From Mesorhizobium loti (GTDB lineage: Bacteria > Pseudomonadota > Alphaproteobacteria > Rhizobiales > Rhizobiaceae): a stretch of 64,000 nt of DNA. The stretch spans positions 7,301,020 through 7,365,019 of the forward strand of contig AP017605.1 in NCBI GenBank assembly GCA_002356515.1, read 5' to 3'. Of the stretch, positions 16,672 through 25,701 are shown piece by piece. A program made the position numbers and the translations under genes. Each line of letters starts with the position of its first letter. Within the stretch, counting starts at the first letter, position 1. The notes beneath the pieces are model-generated. The model ran no database searches. It had not been told where the DNA came from and saw only the letters and a program-made list of their open reading frames with translations.

Positions 16672-17121
16672 GTTGCGCCGCTGGATAAAGAAAAGCGCCG
16701 GCACAATCAACAAGCCCGCGTCATTATATGGAAAAATAACAGCGCACCGAACCGCGGCTTTCCCAGCTGCGGCGGTTCTGCGGCAATTCCCGGGCCGGTG
16801 ACTCGCAGCCTTGCCATGATTCCGTCGGCCGATTGCCGGATTCGGCTGGAAATAAGCGGTTCCGGCGGGGCCAATGGTTAACGAGAGCTTTCTGAGTGAG
16901 GCCAAATCGTGTCATTTGTGCAACAACGCTGGGGGATAGCAGCCGAACAGCCCTTTCGCCGGTACGATCGTGGTTGAACGCCGCCGCCTCATGGGTAATG
17001 TCGAATTCGAAGGAGCGGCGCGGTGCGCATCTTTTTCGGTAGTGGGGATGGGGCAGGGAACGCTGTCCTTCAGCAAAGAATACCCAGACCCGTTTTTTAA
17101 CTTTTGACTGGAGGTCAGAAA
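16672..17121 (+). promoter_or_regulatory. porin 2 promoter/leader region (450 bp, no gene)
   Basis: No protein gene is seen. The last ~210 bases resemble the porin 3 leader. The shared 12-mer ATTTGTGCAACA is at 16914-16925 (197 bases before the ATG). CGCGGTGCGC followed by CTTTTTCGG and a GTGGGGATGGGGCAGGGAA-like stretch lies near 17020-17060. The translation signal GACTGGAGGTCAGAAA precedes the ATG. Short upstream frames in the two leaders do not match as proteins, so the conservation is at the nucleic-acid level. Confidence 0.55.
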
Positions 17122-18309
17122 ATGAACATCAAGAGCCTTCTTCTCGGCTCCGCTGCGGCCCTGATCGCAGTTTCCGGTGCGCGCGCCGCCGACGCCGTTG
17201 TCGTCGCCGAGCCGGAACCCGCTGAATACGTCAAGATCTGCGACGTCTACGGCGCTGGCTACTTCTACATCCCCGGCACCGAAACCTGCCTGCGCATCGG
17301 CGGCTACATCCGTTACGACATCGGCGTCGGTGACATTGGATCGTTCGATGGTGCTCGCAGCCACGACGTCGTCGACGGCAAGGACCAGGGCACCTATTTC
17401 AAGCATGCTCGCTTCGCGCTGAAGACCTGGACCGGCCAGGAAACCGAGCTCGGCACCTTGAAGACCTACACCGAGACCCGCTTCAACTTCCAAAACCACA
17501 ATGGCGATGGAGATCCGAACGCCGCTGGCAACGCCGACACTGTCTCGCTGAACTTCGCCTGGATCCAGCTCGGTGGTCTCCGCGTTGGTAAGGACGAATC
17601 GGCCTTCGACACGTTCATCGGCTACGCCGGCAACGTCATCAACGACACGCTCGTCCCCTACGGCGGCTTCGACACCAACCTGATCAGCTACACCTTCGAC
17701 GCCGGCAACGGTTTCTCGGCCATAGTCTCGCTCGAAGAAGGTTCGGGTGGTGGCAACCAGAAGTACGGGAGCTTCTATGGCGTCGGCACGATCGACAGCT
17801 ATGTTCCGCACGTCGTCGGCGGTGTGAAGTGGACGCAGGGCTGGGGTGCGATCACGGGCGTCGTTGCTTACGACAGCAACTATGAATCGGTGTCCGGCAA
17901 GGTCCGCTTGGACGTCAACGTCTCCAACGAACTGTCGCTGTTCATCATGGGCGGCTACGGCAGCGACGGCAAGCTCGATGATAACACCATTCATGATCCG
18001 GCTGGCGATCGCGGCTTCTACAAGCCGTGGGGCGGCAACTGGGCGGTGTGGGGCGGCGGCACCTACAAGTTCAACGAGAAGACCTCGTTCAATCTGCAAG
18101 CCTCGTACGACGATTGGAAGAACCTCGGCATTGCGGCGAATGTCGCTTATGACGTCGTTCCCGGCCTCACTGTCACAGCCGAAGTCGACTACGTGCATGC
18201 AGGCAGGTTTGACGACGCTTTTGACGGGACCGGAAACAATTACAACTGGACCGGTGGCACCAAGAAGAACAGCGTCGGCGGCATGCTCCGCTTCCAGCGC
18301 TCCTTCTAA
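17122..18309 (+). CDS. outer-membrane porin 2 (Omp2b/RopA type)
   Basis: A 395-residue Porin_2 family channel, paralogous to the genes at 14957 and 37764. It has the same signal peptide and N-terminal plug strand (YVKICDVYGAGYFYIPGTET). Strands alternate with variable loops, such as NGDGDPNAAGNADT and DNTIHDPAGDRG. The terminal strand GGMLRFQRSF ends with Phe. GGAGG lies nine bases before the ATG at 17122. It is head to head with porin 1 across a 983-bp spacer. Loop sequences differ from porin 1, so the two could present different surfaces while sharing ends. Confidence 0.95.
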   Translation: MNIKSLLLGSAAALIAVSGARAADAVVVAEPEPAEYVKICDVYGAGYFYIPGTETCLRIGGYIRYDIGVGDIGSFDGARSHDVVDGKDQGTYFKHARFALKTWTGQETELGTLKTYTETRFNFQNHNGDGDPNAAGNADTVSLNFAWIQLGGLRVGKDESAFDTFIGYAGNVINDTLVPYGGFDTNLISYTFDAGNGFSAIVSLEEGSGGGNQKYGSFYGVGTIDSYVPHVVGGVKWTQGWGAITGVVAYDSNYESVSGKVRLDVNVSNELSLFIMGGYGSDGKLDDNTIHDPAGDRGFYKPWGGNWAVWGGGTYKFNEKTSFNLQASYDDWKNLGIAANVAYDVVPGLTVTAEVDYVHAGRFDDAFDGTGNNYNWTGGTKKNSVGGMLRFQRSF

Positions 18310-18333
18310 GGGCTGGTTTTTTACAGGTGAAAT

Positions 18334-18370
18334 CCAGCCCGGGCGCGCAAACGCCCGGGCTGTTTTTGTT
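18334..18370 (+). terminator. intrinsic terminator of porin 2
   Basis: CAGCCCGGGCG/CGCCCGGGCTG around CGCAAA, then TTTTTGTTT; 24 bases past the stop. Confidence 0.9.
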
Positions 18371-18550
18371 TCGTGACTGGGTCAACGCAACAGAAGGAAC
18401 AGGGGGAATCGGTAGCTGAATAGATCCGCGGGATGATGTCGTGGGATCCGTTGATGGGCGGATGGGATCACAACCGCGTGATTAAAATCTCTTGAAAGGA
18501 CGCTTCCAAGCGGGTAGGGCTGATCTATCCACTCGGGGGTGTGATCAGTT

Positions 18551-19627
18551 ATGACCAACGAAGCGATTCAAGAGGGTAGCCCCCCGGATCCGTTTTCGAT
18601 GTTTTCTTCTCAGAACTCAAAGATCAAGTACACCTACAACAAGATAAGAGAAGTAAAGTCGTACAGGGTCGGAGAGCTTTTTTCAGCTTACCGGGATATA
18701 CTGTGGGATGATGGGCGGCATAAATACAATGTCAGCTCTTTCATCGGCGAAATAGACGAGATCCTCCTTGGGGAGCGTTTCAGCGCCGTCGACCAGAGTA
18801 CCCTGGATAACCTTATCGGCACCTTGCGCCAGCGCGGCAACAGCAACGCAACCATCAATCGAAAGATGGCTGCCCTGAGCAAACTGCTGCGCAAGGCTTA
18901 CAAGATGGGAGATATCCACAGCCTGCCCGAGTTCCGCCGCCAGAAGGAGCGGGCGGGACGGATTCGCTTCCTCGAGAGGGAGGAAGAGGCAAGGTTGTTC
19001 GCTGCCATCAGGACCCGCAGCGAGGATGCCTACAGGCTTTCCGTCTTCCTGGTCGACACCGGATGCCGTCTCGGCGAGGCGCTCGGGCTGATCTGGAACG
19101 ACATCCAGGAACATCGCGTCTCCTTCTGGATTACCAAATCCGGCCGCAGCCGCACCATTCCGATGACCGAGCGGGTCAAGGAGGTCATCAAGCTGCCTCC
19201 GACCGAAGGCCGCCGGCCCAAAGGCCCGTTCACCAAATTGAGCCAGGCACAGTTCCGTGCGATCTGGAACGAGGCGAAAGCCGAAGTTGGCCTTGGCGCC
19301 GACGATCAGGTCGTGCCGCACATACTGCGCCACACCTGCGCCTCGCGCCTTGTCCAGGGCGGTATCGACATCAGGCGCGTGCAGATGTGGCTTGGTCACC
19401 AGACCCTGTCGATGACCATGCGCTACGCCCATCTGGCCACCAACGATCTCGATGGCTGTGTCGTGGTGCTGGAAACGCCGCGAAGCGAAGATGCGTCGCG
19501 TGGTGATGAAAGCTCGGCCTTCTCGTCCCCGCTGACCGCGCCTTCGGCGCCAAAGCGGGGCCAGACAGGCGAGGCGGGCGCGGCGAAGCCGGCCAAAGCG
19601 TCCGGAAAAAGCTCGAAGGCCAAATAG
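18551..19627 (+). CDS. tyrosine recombinase / phage-type integrase
   Basis: A 358-residue site-specific recombinase. An N-terminal SAM-like core-binding domain (about 50-120, with TLDNLIGTLRQRGNSNATIN) precedes the catalytic domain. The catalytic set is visible: Arg in DTGCRLGEALGL, His-x-x-Arg in HILRHTCASRL, His in LGHQTLSMTMRY and the nucleophile Tyr in RYAHL. The C-terminus adds ~45 low-complexity Ala/Lys/Ser residues. There is no excisionase, phage or conjugation gene nearby. It follows porin 2 directly and precedes a mosaic palindrome cluster. It may be a relic, a resident Xer-like enzyme, or act on the inverted porin pair. Confidence 0.92.
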   Translation: MTNEAIQEGSPPDPFSMFSSQNSKIKYTYNKIREVKSYRVGELFSAYRDILWDDGRHKYNVSSFIGEIDEILLGERFSAVDQSTLDNLIGTLRQRGNSNATINRKMAALSKLLRKAYKMGDIHSLPEFRRQKERAGRIRFLEREEEARLFAAIRTRSEDAYRLSVFLVDTGCRLGEALGLIWNDIQEHRVSFWITKSGRSRTIPMTERVKEVIKLPPTEGRRPKGPFTKLSQAQFRAIWNEAKAEVGLGADDQVVPHILRHTCASRLVQGGIDIRRVQMWLGHQTLSMTMRYAHLATNDLDGCVVVLETPRSEDASRGDESSAFSSPLTAPSAPKRGQTGEAGAAKPAKASGKSSKAK

Positions 19628-19702
19628 TTCCGCTGGCCTGCATATATTGTCATGATGACCCCAGGATCGGATCTGGTCTTGGGGTTTACTTTGTTTGGTC
19701 TA

Positions 19703-19861
19703 GAGCATGATGCCGAAAAGTATGAAGCGGTTGTCGGACGATATCATGCTCCAGCTCCAATGCATGTCACCCAAAATTGGCCTCGGTTTGCGAGAACGAC
19801 ATGCATAGAACAAAGACCTAAAGCGCGTGGCATGAATCCGTTCAGACGCGGCGCGCTCTAG
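19703..19861. repeat. mosaic intergenic element C-A-B
   Basis: Three palindromes in a row. C (19703-19751) is GAGCATGATGCCGAAAAG closing with ATCATGCTC. A (19760-19806) runs from ATGCATGTCACCCAAAA to ACATGCAT. B (19818-19861) runs from CTAAAGCGCGTGGC to GCGGCGCGCTCTAG. A and B repeat the order seen at 1087-1190. The end of B overlaps and supplies the TAG stop codon of the hydrolase on the minus strand. Confidence 0.85.
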
Positions 19862-20742
19862 CGTTCAGCCCGATCAAGGAAGGTCGCTATATCGCCGGGC
19901 AGGCTGCCGGTTTCGAGGAATGGCGCGTGACCTTGGTCGTCGACCGTGATCGTTTCCATCGCCGGATGGCGCTCTCGCATCTGCCGCATGGTGTCCGCGG
20001 ACAGCAGTTTCGAATTGGCGCCGCGGATAGTGAGCAAGGGAATGGCGGCCAGCGCGTCGAACTGCGGCCACAAAGCCGGCAACGGCTGCGACAGGTCGAG
20101 ACCAGCGACCGTGTCGACCAGTTTCGGGTCAAAATCCGGCAACAGCCCTTGATCCGTCTCGCGGTAGAGCGCCCCCACCATCCGCGTCCAGTCGGCGTCG
20201 GTGAGCACGGGAAAATCCTTGCCGTGAACGCTGCGTTGGGCATCCACCGCCTCGGTGAAGGTTTTCGGCTTCGGCGCGCGTTCGAGATAGGACTGGATGT
20301 GGGCGAGACCGGCCGGCTCGATCGCCGGCCCGATATCGTTGAGAACAATGGCTTTCAGCGCGGCCGGCCGCAGCGCGCCAAGCACATGGATGATCAGTCC
20401 GCCGCGCGAGGTGCCGATGAAAGCCGCCTCCTCGATGCCGAGTGCGGCCAGTCCGGCAAGGATGTCGCCAGCCTCGACGCCGACATTGTAGTGGCTGACA
20501 TCGGGATCGTGGGCCGACTGTCCGCGTCCGCGATAGTCGAAGGCAACCACCTTGCGCGTTACCGGGGATCGCGTCGAAAGATACAGTGCAAGCTCATGAA
20601 AATCCCGTACGTTGCGGGTCAGGCCAGGCAGGCAGACGACCGGCCAGTGTCCGGAATTCGCTTCGCCATAGACGCGCGCGTGAAGTCTCAGCCCGTCTGG
20701 CGCGGCATAGAAGAAGTCGGAAAAACCTTCAGTGCTCGACAT
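19858..20742 (-). CDS. alpha/beta-fold hydrolase
   Basis: A 294-residue esterase/lipase-like hydrolase. VVCLPGLTRNVRDF forms the oxyanion region and VVAFDYRGRGQSAH follows. The nucleophile elbow GTSRGG places Ser112. The catalytic His is in DDQGHAPF near residue 270. Overall pattern and length fit the general alpha/beta hydrolase family; the substrate cannot be told from sequence. The terminal TAG is contributed by the palindromic repeat at 19818-19861, so the repeat inserted at, or trimmed, the gene's end. It is monocistronic. Confidence 0.9.
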   Translation of the reverse strand: MSSTEGFSDFFYAAPDGLRLHARVYGEANSGHWPVVCLPGLTRNVRDFHELALYLSTRSPVTRKVVAFDYRGRGQSAHDPDVSHYNVGVEAGDILAGLAALGIEEAAFIGTSRGGLIIHVLGALRPAALKAIVLNDIGPAIEPAGLAHIQSYLERAPKPKTFTEAVDAQRSVHGKDFPVLTDADWTRMVGALYRETDQGLLPDFDPKLVDTVAGLDLSQPLPALWPQFDALAAIPLLTIRGANSKLLSADTMRQMRERHPAMETITVDDQGHAPFLETGSLPGDIATFLDRAER

Positions 20743-20925
20743 CTGGACACGCCACCTTCTCGCTGCTTCTCTGACTGCTACAGGCGAGGGCGGGGAGCGT
20801 CAAATGAAGGCCTTCCCTTCTCCCCCTTTGTGGGGCCAGAAGCGCGGGCGAGGCGCGTGACTCGCCCAGGGCAGTGGATCGGCGCAGCGCCGAGACGGTT
20901 GAGACGTTGGCGTTCCCTGGAGCAC

Positions 20926-20977
20926 CCCTCATCCGGCCTCGCTTCGCGAGGCCACCTTCCCCCATAAGGGGAGAAGG
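20926..20977. repeat. REP-like palindrome
   Basis: GGCCTCGCTTCGCGAGGCC (20935-20953) next to a second stem CTTCCCCCATAAGGGGAG in the context CCCTCATCC...GAGAAGG. Paired short stems of this kind are dispersed intergenic repeats in rhizobia. This copy lies just past the end of the lytic transglycosylase gene. Confidence 0.65.
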
Positions 20978-20985
20978 AAAGAACC

Positions 20986-23016
20986 TCAGCTGCGTCCGTT
21001 CACCAAGTCGCCGACGATGTCGTATTTGCCGGAAATACGCATCTTGTAGACCTCGTAATTCTCCATCACGCGCTGTACGTAACTTCTTGTTTCCGTGTAG
21101 GGAATCCGCTCGATCCAGTCCACCACCGCATCGATGTCCTTGCCGCGCGGGTCGCCGTATTTCGCCACCCACTGGCTGGCCCTATTGGGGCCGGCATTGT
21201 AGCCGGCGAAGGTCAGTACATAGGAACCGTTGAAGCGGTCGAGCTGCTCGCCGAGGAAGGCTGAACCGAGTGTCGCATTATAGCCGGCATCGGTGGTCAG
21301 CCGTGCCTGCGAGAACTGCAATCCGGCCTTCTTCGCCAGTTGTTTGGCGGTGCCCGGCATCAGCTGCAGCAGCCCGCGCGCGCCGGCACTGGATACGGCA
21401 CCGATGTTGAATTCGCTCTCTTGCCGGGCGATCGCATAGGCCAGCGCCTTGCCCGAGCCGGAAATATTGGCCGAATCAGGGATGACGCCGAGTGGGTGCG
21501 ACAGCGCACCGACGTCGATACCGCGCGCGCCGGCGATCTTGCCGACCTTCAGCGCCATAAAATGGTTGTCCTGCTTCTCGGCAAGGACAGCGAGCAGCGC
21601 CAGTTCGCCCGGGCTGGTCAACTGCCCGGCAAGGTCGCGGTAGAGCGTTTCCGCATAGCGGTCGTAGCCTGCCTCCTGCAGCCGCTTGATGGCGCTGACA
21701 GCCTCGCGGCCGGCAAAATTCTGCCGGTCGGCGGCACTTGGCGTGGGATAGACGATGTTGAGCGCCTGCCTTCCGACACGTTCGGCGGCGAGCTGGCCAT
21801 AGAAAGTCGTGCCGTAAGTGGCGGCGCGCCCAAAATAGTCCTTGGCATTGCCCGGGCCGCCGACTTCCGCCGCCCGGCCAAGCCAGTAATAGGCGCGCGA
21901 CAGGGTCATCGGCCCCTGGGCAAGGTCGGCGATGCGCGCAAAATGCGTCGCGGCAAGCTTGGGATCATTCAGGCCTCGCAGCGCATACCAGCCTGCATGG
22001 AACTCGGCTTCGGCCGCATTGGCGGCACTTTCGGCGGCATGCGTGGCGACAATCCTGTACGCCGTCTTCATGTCGCCCTCGTCGACCAGTTCGCGCGACA
22101 GCACCCGGCGCTCAACCCACCAGGCATCCGGATCGACCAGAGCCTCGCGGTCCGTCGGCGCCTTCATGACGACGGCCGCGGCGCCGGCAAAGTCATCCTG
22201 CTTGCGCAGATATTCGGCCTGCGCGAAGAAGTAGCCGGCAGAACGCTGGGCCGCCGGGACCGCCTTCAGCAGTTTCAGCGCATTCTTGTCGCCTCTGTCG
22301 GCCGCGGCCCAGGCCTCGGCAAACTGCTGGGCGCCGGCAAGGCCGGCAATGCGCAACGCGGAATTCACCCGGTCGGCATAGAACATACGATCCATGCGAA
22401 AACGGTGGTCGGCGGCAGGGATCAGACTGCCGAATTCCTTGATCAGCGCCGTCTCGTCCTTGGCTTCCAGGATCGTGGTGCGCCAGAACGGCGACAGCAC
22501 CGAGCGCGCCGCCTTGACGTTGCCCGTCGCCACATAGGCGCGGGCGAGAACCATGACGCCTTCGAATGTCTGCGGCTGGCTGCCGTCGAATGCCGCAATG
22601 ACGATGTCGGGAGCGGGGTTTTCTCTGTAGAGCGCCCGCTCGCTGTTCTTGCGCAAGGCAATTGTGCCTGGCCAGTTGGGCAGCATCTTCGCGGCGGCGG
22701 CAATGTCACCGCTCGGAACCTTGTCGCCGCCGTAAAGCGCGATCGCCCAGGCCAGTATGTGCTGGTCGAGCGATTGGGCGGGAAGCGCGTCACGCACGCC
22801 ACGGGCGGTAGGAATGTCTCCGGCGGCCAGTGCGTCCAGCCCGCTTTTCAACAGCGCAATGCTGGGCGAGGGGGCCTGCTGCGCATTGTCCTGCGGGCTC
22901 GGCATCGGGATCGCCGAGGTGACCCGCGCATCGACGCTGCCGCTGATCGCCACGCCGGGCATCAGCGCGGCGATGGCGCCAAGCAGCGCGAAGAGGTGGG
23001 GCCGACGGGTCGGCAT
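20986..23016 (-). CDS. soluble lytic murein transglycosylase
   Basis: A 676-residue periplasmic Slt-type enzyme that cleaves peptidoglycan with formation of 1,6-anhydro-MurNAc. A signal peptide (residues 1-30, LFALLGAIAALMPGVAIS) leads a long alpha-superhelical region (about 40-510). The C-terminal SLT domain contains AIARQESEFNIGAVSS with catalytic Glu533, GARGLLQLMPGTAKQLA and AGYNAGPNRASQW. The order slt, dapA, smpB (slt divergent) is a familiar arrangement in rhizobia. The slt and dapA starts are separated by 350 bp holding two tandem repeats. Confidence 0.93.
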   Translation of the reverse strand: MPTRRPHLFALLGAIAALMPGVAISGSVDARVTSAIPMPSPQDNAQQAPSPSIALLKSGLDALAAGDIPTARGVRDALPAQSLDQHILAWAIALYGGDKVPSGDIAAAAKMLPNWPGTIALRKNSERALYRENPAPDIVIAAFDGSQPQTFEGVMVLARAYVATGNVKAARSVLSPFWRTTILEAKDETALIKEFGSLIPAADHRFRMDRMFYADRVNSALRIAGLAGAQQFAEAWAAADRGDKNALKLLKAVPAAQRSAGYFFAQAEYLRKQDDFAGAAAVVMKAPTDREALVDPDAWWVERRVLSRELVDEGDMKTAYRIVATHAAESAANAAEAEFHAGWYALRGLNDPKLAATHFARIADLAQGPMTLSRAYYWLGRAAEVGGPGNAKDYFGRAATYGTTFYGQLAAERVGRQALNIVYPTPSAADRQNFAGREAVSAIKRLQEAGYDRYAETLYRDLAGQLTSPGELALLAVLAEKQDNHFMALKVGKIAGARGIDVGALSHPLGVIPDSANISGSGKALAYAIARQESEFNIGAVSSAGARGLLQLMPGTAKQLAKKAGLQFSQARLTTDAGYNATLGSAFLGEQLDRFNGSYVLTFAGYNAGPNRASQWVAKYGDPRGKDIDAVVDWIERIPYTETRSYVQRVMENYEVYKMRISGKYDIVGDLVNGRS

Positions 23017-23229
23017 GATCTCGTGTCTTTCCCTGATCCAGCATTTTACCAGCAGGCGAAGATGCCTCGAAGCCTAAACTTAGGTCGTGAAGGGCTCGTA
23101 AACAAAGAGTTATCGAGGCTGTTCGAATTGCGCTTGCTGGCACCATGGCAATGCTTGCCGCGCAACCATGTCGAGACTATGGTGCGCCGCCTCGCTTTCG
23201 GTTAGAAGGCGCGCACGACGAAAACACCG

Positions 23230-23336
23230 ATGCATGTCGCCCAAAAGTGGATACCGGTTTTGGGACAACGGCGTGCATAAACCAAAGATGCATGTCGCCC
23301 AAAAGTGGATACCGGTTTTGGGACAACGACATGCAT
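23230..23336. repeat. two tandem copies of palindrome A
   Basis: Copies at 23230-23278 and 23288-23336 share ATGCATGTCGCCCAAAAGTG and GATACCGGTTTTGGGACAAC almost base for base, with a 9-base spacer. Each folds as a hairpin. They lie just upstream of dapA (ATG 23367), so the dapA promoter or leader must be within or before them. Confidence 0.88.
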
Positions 23337-23366
23337 AGACAAACAAGTCCCAAGGAGTTGGACGAC

Positions 23367-24248
23367 ATGCTGAGAGGCTCGCTTACTGCGCTCGTGACAC
23401 CGTTCGAAAAGAGCGGGCGTTTCGACGAGAAAGCCTTTCGCGCGTTTGTCGAATGGCAGCTCGGAGAAGGCACCACCGGCTTGGTTCCCGTGGGCACGAC
23501 CGGCGAGTCGCCGACGCTGTCGCACGATGAGCACCGCCATGTCGTCAAGGTCTGCATCGAGGTGGCCAAGGGCCGCGCTCCGGTCGTCGCCGGCGCCGGT
23601 TCCAACAACACCGCGGAAGCCGTCGGCCTCGTGCAATACGCCGAAAAGGCCGGCGCCGATGCCGCCCTGGTCGTCACCCCCTATTACAACAAGCCGACGC
23701 AGCGCGGCCTCTACGAGCATTTCGCCGCCGTCGCCAGGGCGACCAAGCTGCCGATCATCATCTATAACATCCCGCCGCGCTCGGTGATCGACATGATGCC
23801 GGAGACGATGGGCCGGCTGGCGCACGACTTCAAGAACATCGTCGGCGTCAAGGACGCAACGGGCAAGGTCGAACGCGTTTCCGAGCAACGCATGACCTGC
23901 GGCAAGGATTTCATTCAGCTTTCCGGCGAGGATGCCTCGGCTCTCGGCTTCAACGCCCATGGCGGTGTGGGCTGCATCTCGGTGACGTCGAATGTCGCAC
24001 CGCGGCTGTGCGCCGAGTTCCAGGAAGCCACGCTCTCCGGCGACAGCGCGAAGGCGCTGGAATTGCAGGATCGTCTCTTGCCACTGCACAAGGCGATCTT
24101 CCTCGAGCCCGGTGTTTCCGGCGCCAAATACGCGCTGTCGAAGCTGGGTAAGGTCGAGAATGTGCTGCGGTCGCCGCTGGTCACGGTCGAGGAAGCGACA
24201 GCGGCGAAGATCGATGCGGCGATGAAGCATGCCGGCTTGATTAATTAG
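23367..24248 (+). CDS. dapA: 4-hydroxy-tetrahydrodipicolinate synthase
   Basis: A 293-residue TIM-barrel aldolase that condenses pyruvate with aspartate semialdehyde, the first committed step to diaminopimelate and lysine. It has [31 protein letters not shown], the catalytic tyrosine in IIYNIPPRS (Y133) and the Schiff-base lysine K162 in VGVKDATG. The ATG at 23367 fits the family length and has AAGGAG ten bases upstream. Longer in-frame extensions would run through the repeats. It is followed after 25 bases by smpB. Confidence 0.96.
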   Translation: MLRGSLTALVTPFEKSGRFDEKAFRAFVEWQLGEGTTGLVPVGTTGESPTLSHDEHRHVVKVCIEVAKGRAPVVAGAGSNNTAEAVGLVQYAEKAGADAALVVTPYYNKPTQRGLYEHFAAVARATKLPIIIYNIPPRSVIDMMPETMGRLAHDFKNIVGVKDATGKVERVSEQRMTCGKDFIQLSGEDASALGFNAHGGVGCISVTSNVAPRLCAEFQEATLSGDSAKALELQDRLLPLHKAIFLEPGVSGAKYALSKLGKVENVLRSPLVTVEEATAAKIDAAMKHAGLIN

Positions 24249-24273
24249 GGATGAGGCGCCACCTCTCCGCATC

Positions 24274-24753
24274 ATGAATCAAGTCAGAAAAGCCGATCCC
24301 AACAACAAGACCGTTGCGGAAAACCGCAAGGCACGGTTTTCCTATGAGGTTCTCGACACGATCGAGGCCGGCTTGGTGCTGACCGGCACCGAGGTCAAAT
24401 CGCTGCGCCAGGGGCAGGCCAATATCCAGGACAGCTATGCCTCGGTCGAGGGCGGCGAGATCTGGCTGATCAATTCCTATCTGCCGGAGTATCTGCAGGC
24501 CAATCGCTTCAACCACGAGCCCAGGCGACGCCGCAAACTCCTGCTTAACAAGCGCGAGATGGCCAAGCTGTCGCAGAGCGTCGACCGCGAAGGCATGACC
24601 TTGGTGCCGCTGAAAATCTATTTCAACGATCAAGGGCGTGCCAAGCTCTTGCTCGCTGTCGGGCGCGGCAAGAAACTGCACGACAAGCGCGAAACCGAGA
24701 AGCAGCGCGACTGGTCGCGCGAGAAGGGCCGACTCTTGAAGGAGCGTGGGTGA
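24274..24753 (+). CDS. smpB: SsrA-binding protein
   Basis: A 159-residue partner of tmRNA in trans-translation. It has the OB-fold motifs [38 protein letters not shown] and [19 protein letters not shown]. The basic C-terminal tail ([20 protein letters not shown]) enters the ribosomal decoding centre. Length is standard. It follows dapA closely and may be cotranscribed with it. Confidence 0.96.
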   Translation: MNQVRKADPNNKTVAENRKARFSYEVLDTIEAGLVLTGTEVKSLRQGQANIQDSYASVEGGEIWLINSYLPEYLQANRFNHEPRRRRKLLLNKREMAKLSQSVDREGMTLVPLKIYFNDQGRAKLLLAVGRGKKLHDKRETEKQRDWSREKGRLLKERG

Positions 24754-24821
24754 GAGACATCTGGCGGTAGCCCTAGAAAAGCCTGCTTGGCTTTCAAGTT
24801 TCGTGCAAGCGCGGTCGGCAG

Positions 24822-25550
24822 ATGCCAGAGGGGGCAGCCTTGAAGAACCGGATCATCCTCTGGGGATCAGTCACTTTGGTTTTTGCAGCGCTGGCCGTGG
24901 CCGGTGGCTTCATCTACTTCCACACCTATTCTCCCGACCGTACCAAATATCCGGTCAGGGGCATCGACGTTTCCCATCATCAGGGCCAGATCGACTGGCG
25001 CCGCGTTGCCGCCGACGATGTCGCCTTCGCCGTCATCAAGGCGACCGAGGGCGGCGATCATGTCGATCGCACCTTTGCCACCAATCTGCGTGAGGCCCGC
25101 GCGGCCGGCATCGCCGTCGGCGCCTACCATTTCTTCACCTTCTGCCGGCCCGGCGCCGACCAGGCGAAGAATTTCATCTCGGTCGTGCCGCACGATCAGC
25201 CCTTGCTGCCGCCGGTCGTCGACATCGAGTTCGGCGGCAATTGTCCGCAACGTCCATCGCCCGAACAGTTGAATGCCGAACTTCAGGCTTTCCTTGGACC
25301 TGTCGAGGCGGCGTTCGGCAAGACGGCGATCGTCTATCTGACCGATGAAGCCGAGGCCGCCTATGCCGGGCAGATCGCCGCTCGCCCACTCTGGCTTCGC
25401 TCACTGCTCATGGAACCGGACCGCCACGACTGGGTCTATTGGCAATACCACAACAGGGGGCGCGTGGACGGTATTGTGGGTGACGTCGACCTCAACGTTT
25501 TGCAGGGCGGGCCGGAGAAATTGGCGGCGCTGCTTGCGTCAGCGCATTGA
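24822..25550 (+). CDS. GH25-family lysozyme-like protein, membrane anchored
   Basis: A 242-residue protein. It has a short cytoplasmic start and one hydrophobic helix (about residues 12-34, ILWGSVTLVFAALAVAGGF), then a GH25 (Chalaropsis-type) lysozyme domain. The active-site acids are in GIDVSHHQGQIDWRRV and VVDIEFGGNC. FAVIKATEGGDHVD and VGAYHFFTFCRPG are also diagnostic. It probably hydrolyses peptidoglycan from the periplasmic face. It follows smpB by 68 bases. The helix could be an uncleaved anchor or a signal peptide. Confidence 0.9.
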   Translation: MPEGAALKNRIILWGSVTLVFAALAVAGGFIYFHTYSPDRTKYPVRGIDVSHHQGQIDWRRVAADDVAFAVIKATEGGDHVDRTFATNLREARAAGIAVGAYHFFTFCRPGADQAKNFISVVPHDQPLLPPVVDIEFGGNCPQRPSPEQLNAELQAFLGPVEAAFGKTAIVYLTDEAEAAYAGQIAARPLWLRSLLMEPDRHDWVYWQYHNRGRVDGIVGDVDLNVLQGGPEKLAALLASAH

Positions 25551-25701
25551 AGTCTTCTGGCCGAATCGATCGGGGCTGCAAGTCCGAATCTGTTTCTTCA
25601 TAAACCGGGCTATGCTCTTGTATGCATTGACGATCCGGCTGCTGCCGGCATCGTCAAACCGCCTCGGCAGCGTGCCTTGCCATTGCTGAGCCGCCGCCGC
25701 T

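Noticed and set aside
16985..17110. Upstream ORFs in the porin 2 and porin 3 leaders as conserved leader peptides
   Set aside because: Both start ATGGGT but the predicted peptides (MGNVEFEG and MGMFAAKR) do not match, so conservation is not at protein level.
16581..19627. Integrative island between tRNA-Ser and the integrase
   Set aside because: The integrase points away from the tRNA, porin 2 lies between, there is no cargo and I found no repeat of the tRNA 3' end.
21340..23205. 621-residue plus-strand frame
   Set aside because: Antisense shadow of the lytic transglycosylase, whose SLT motifs are intact.
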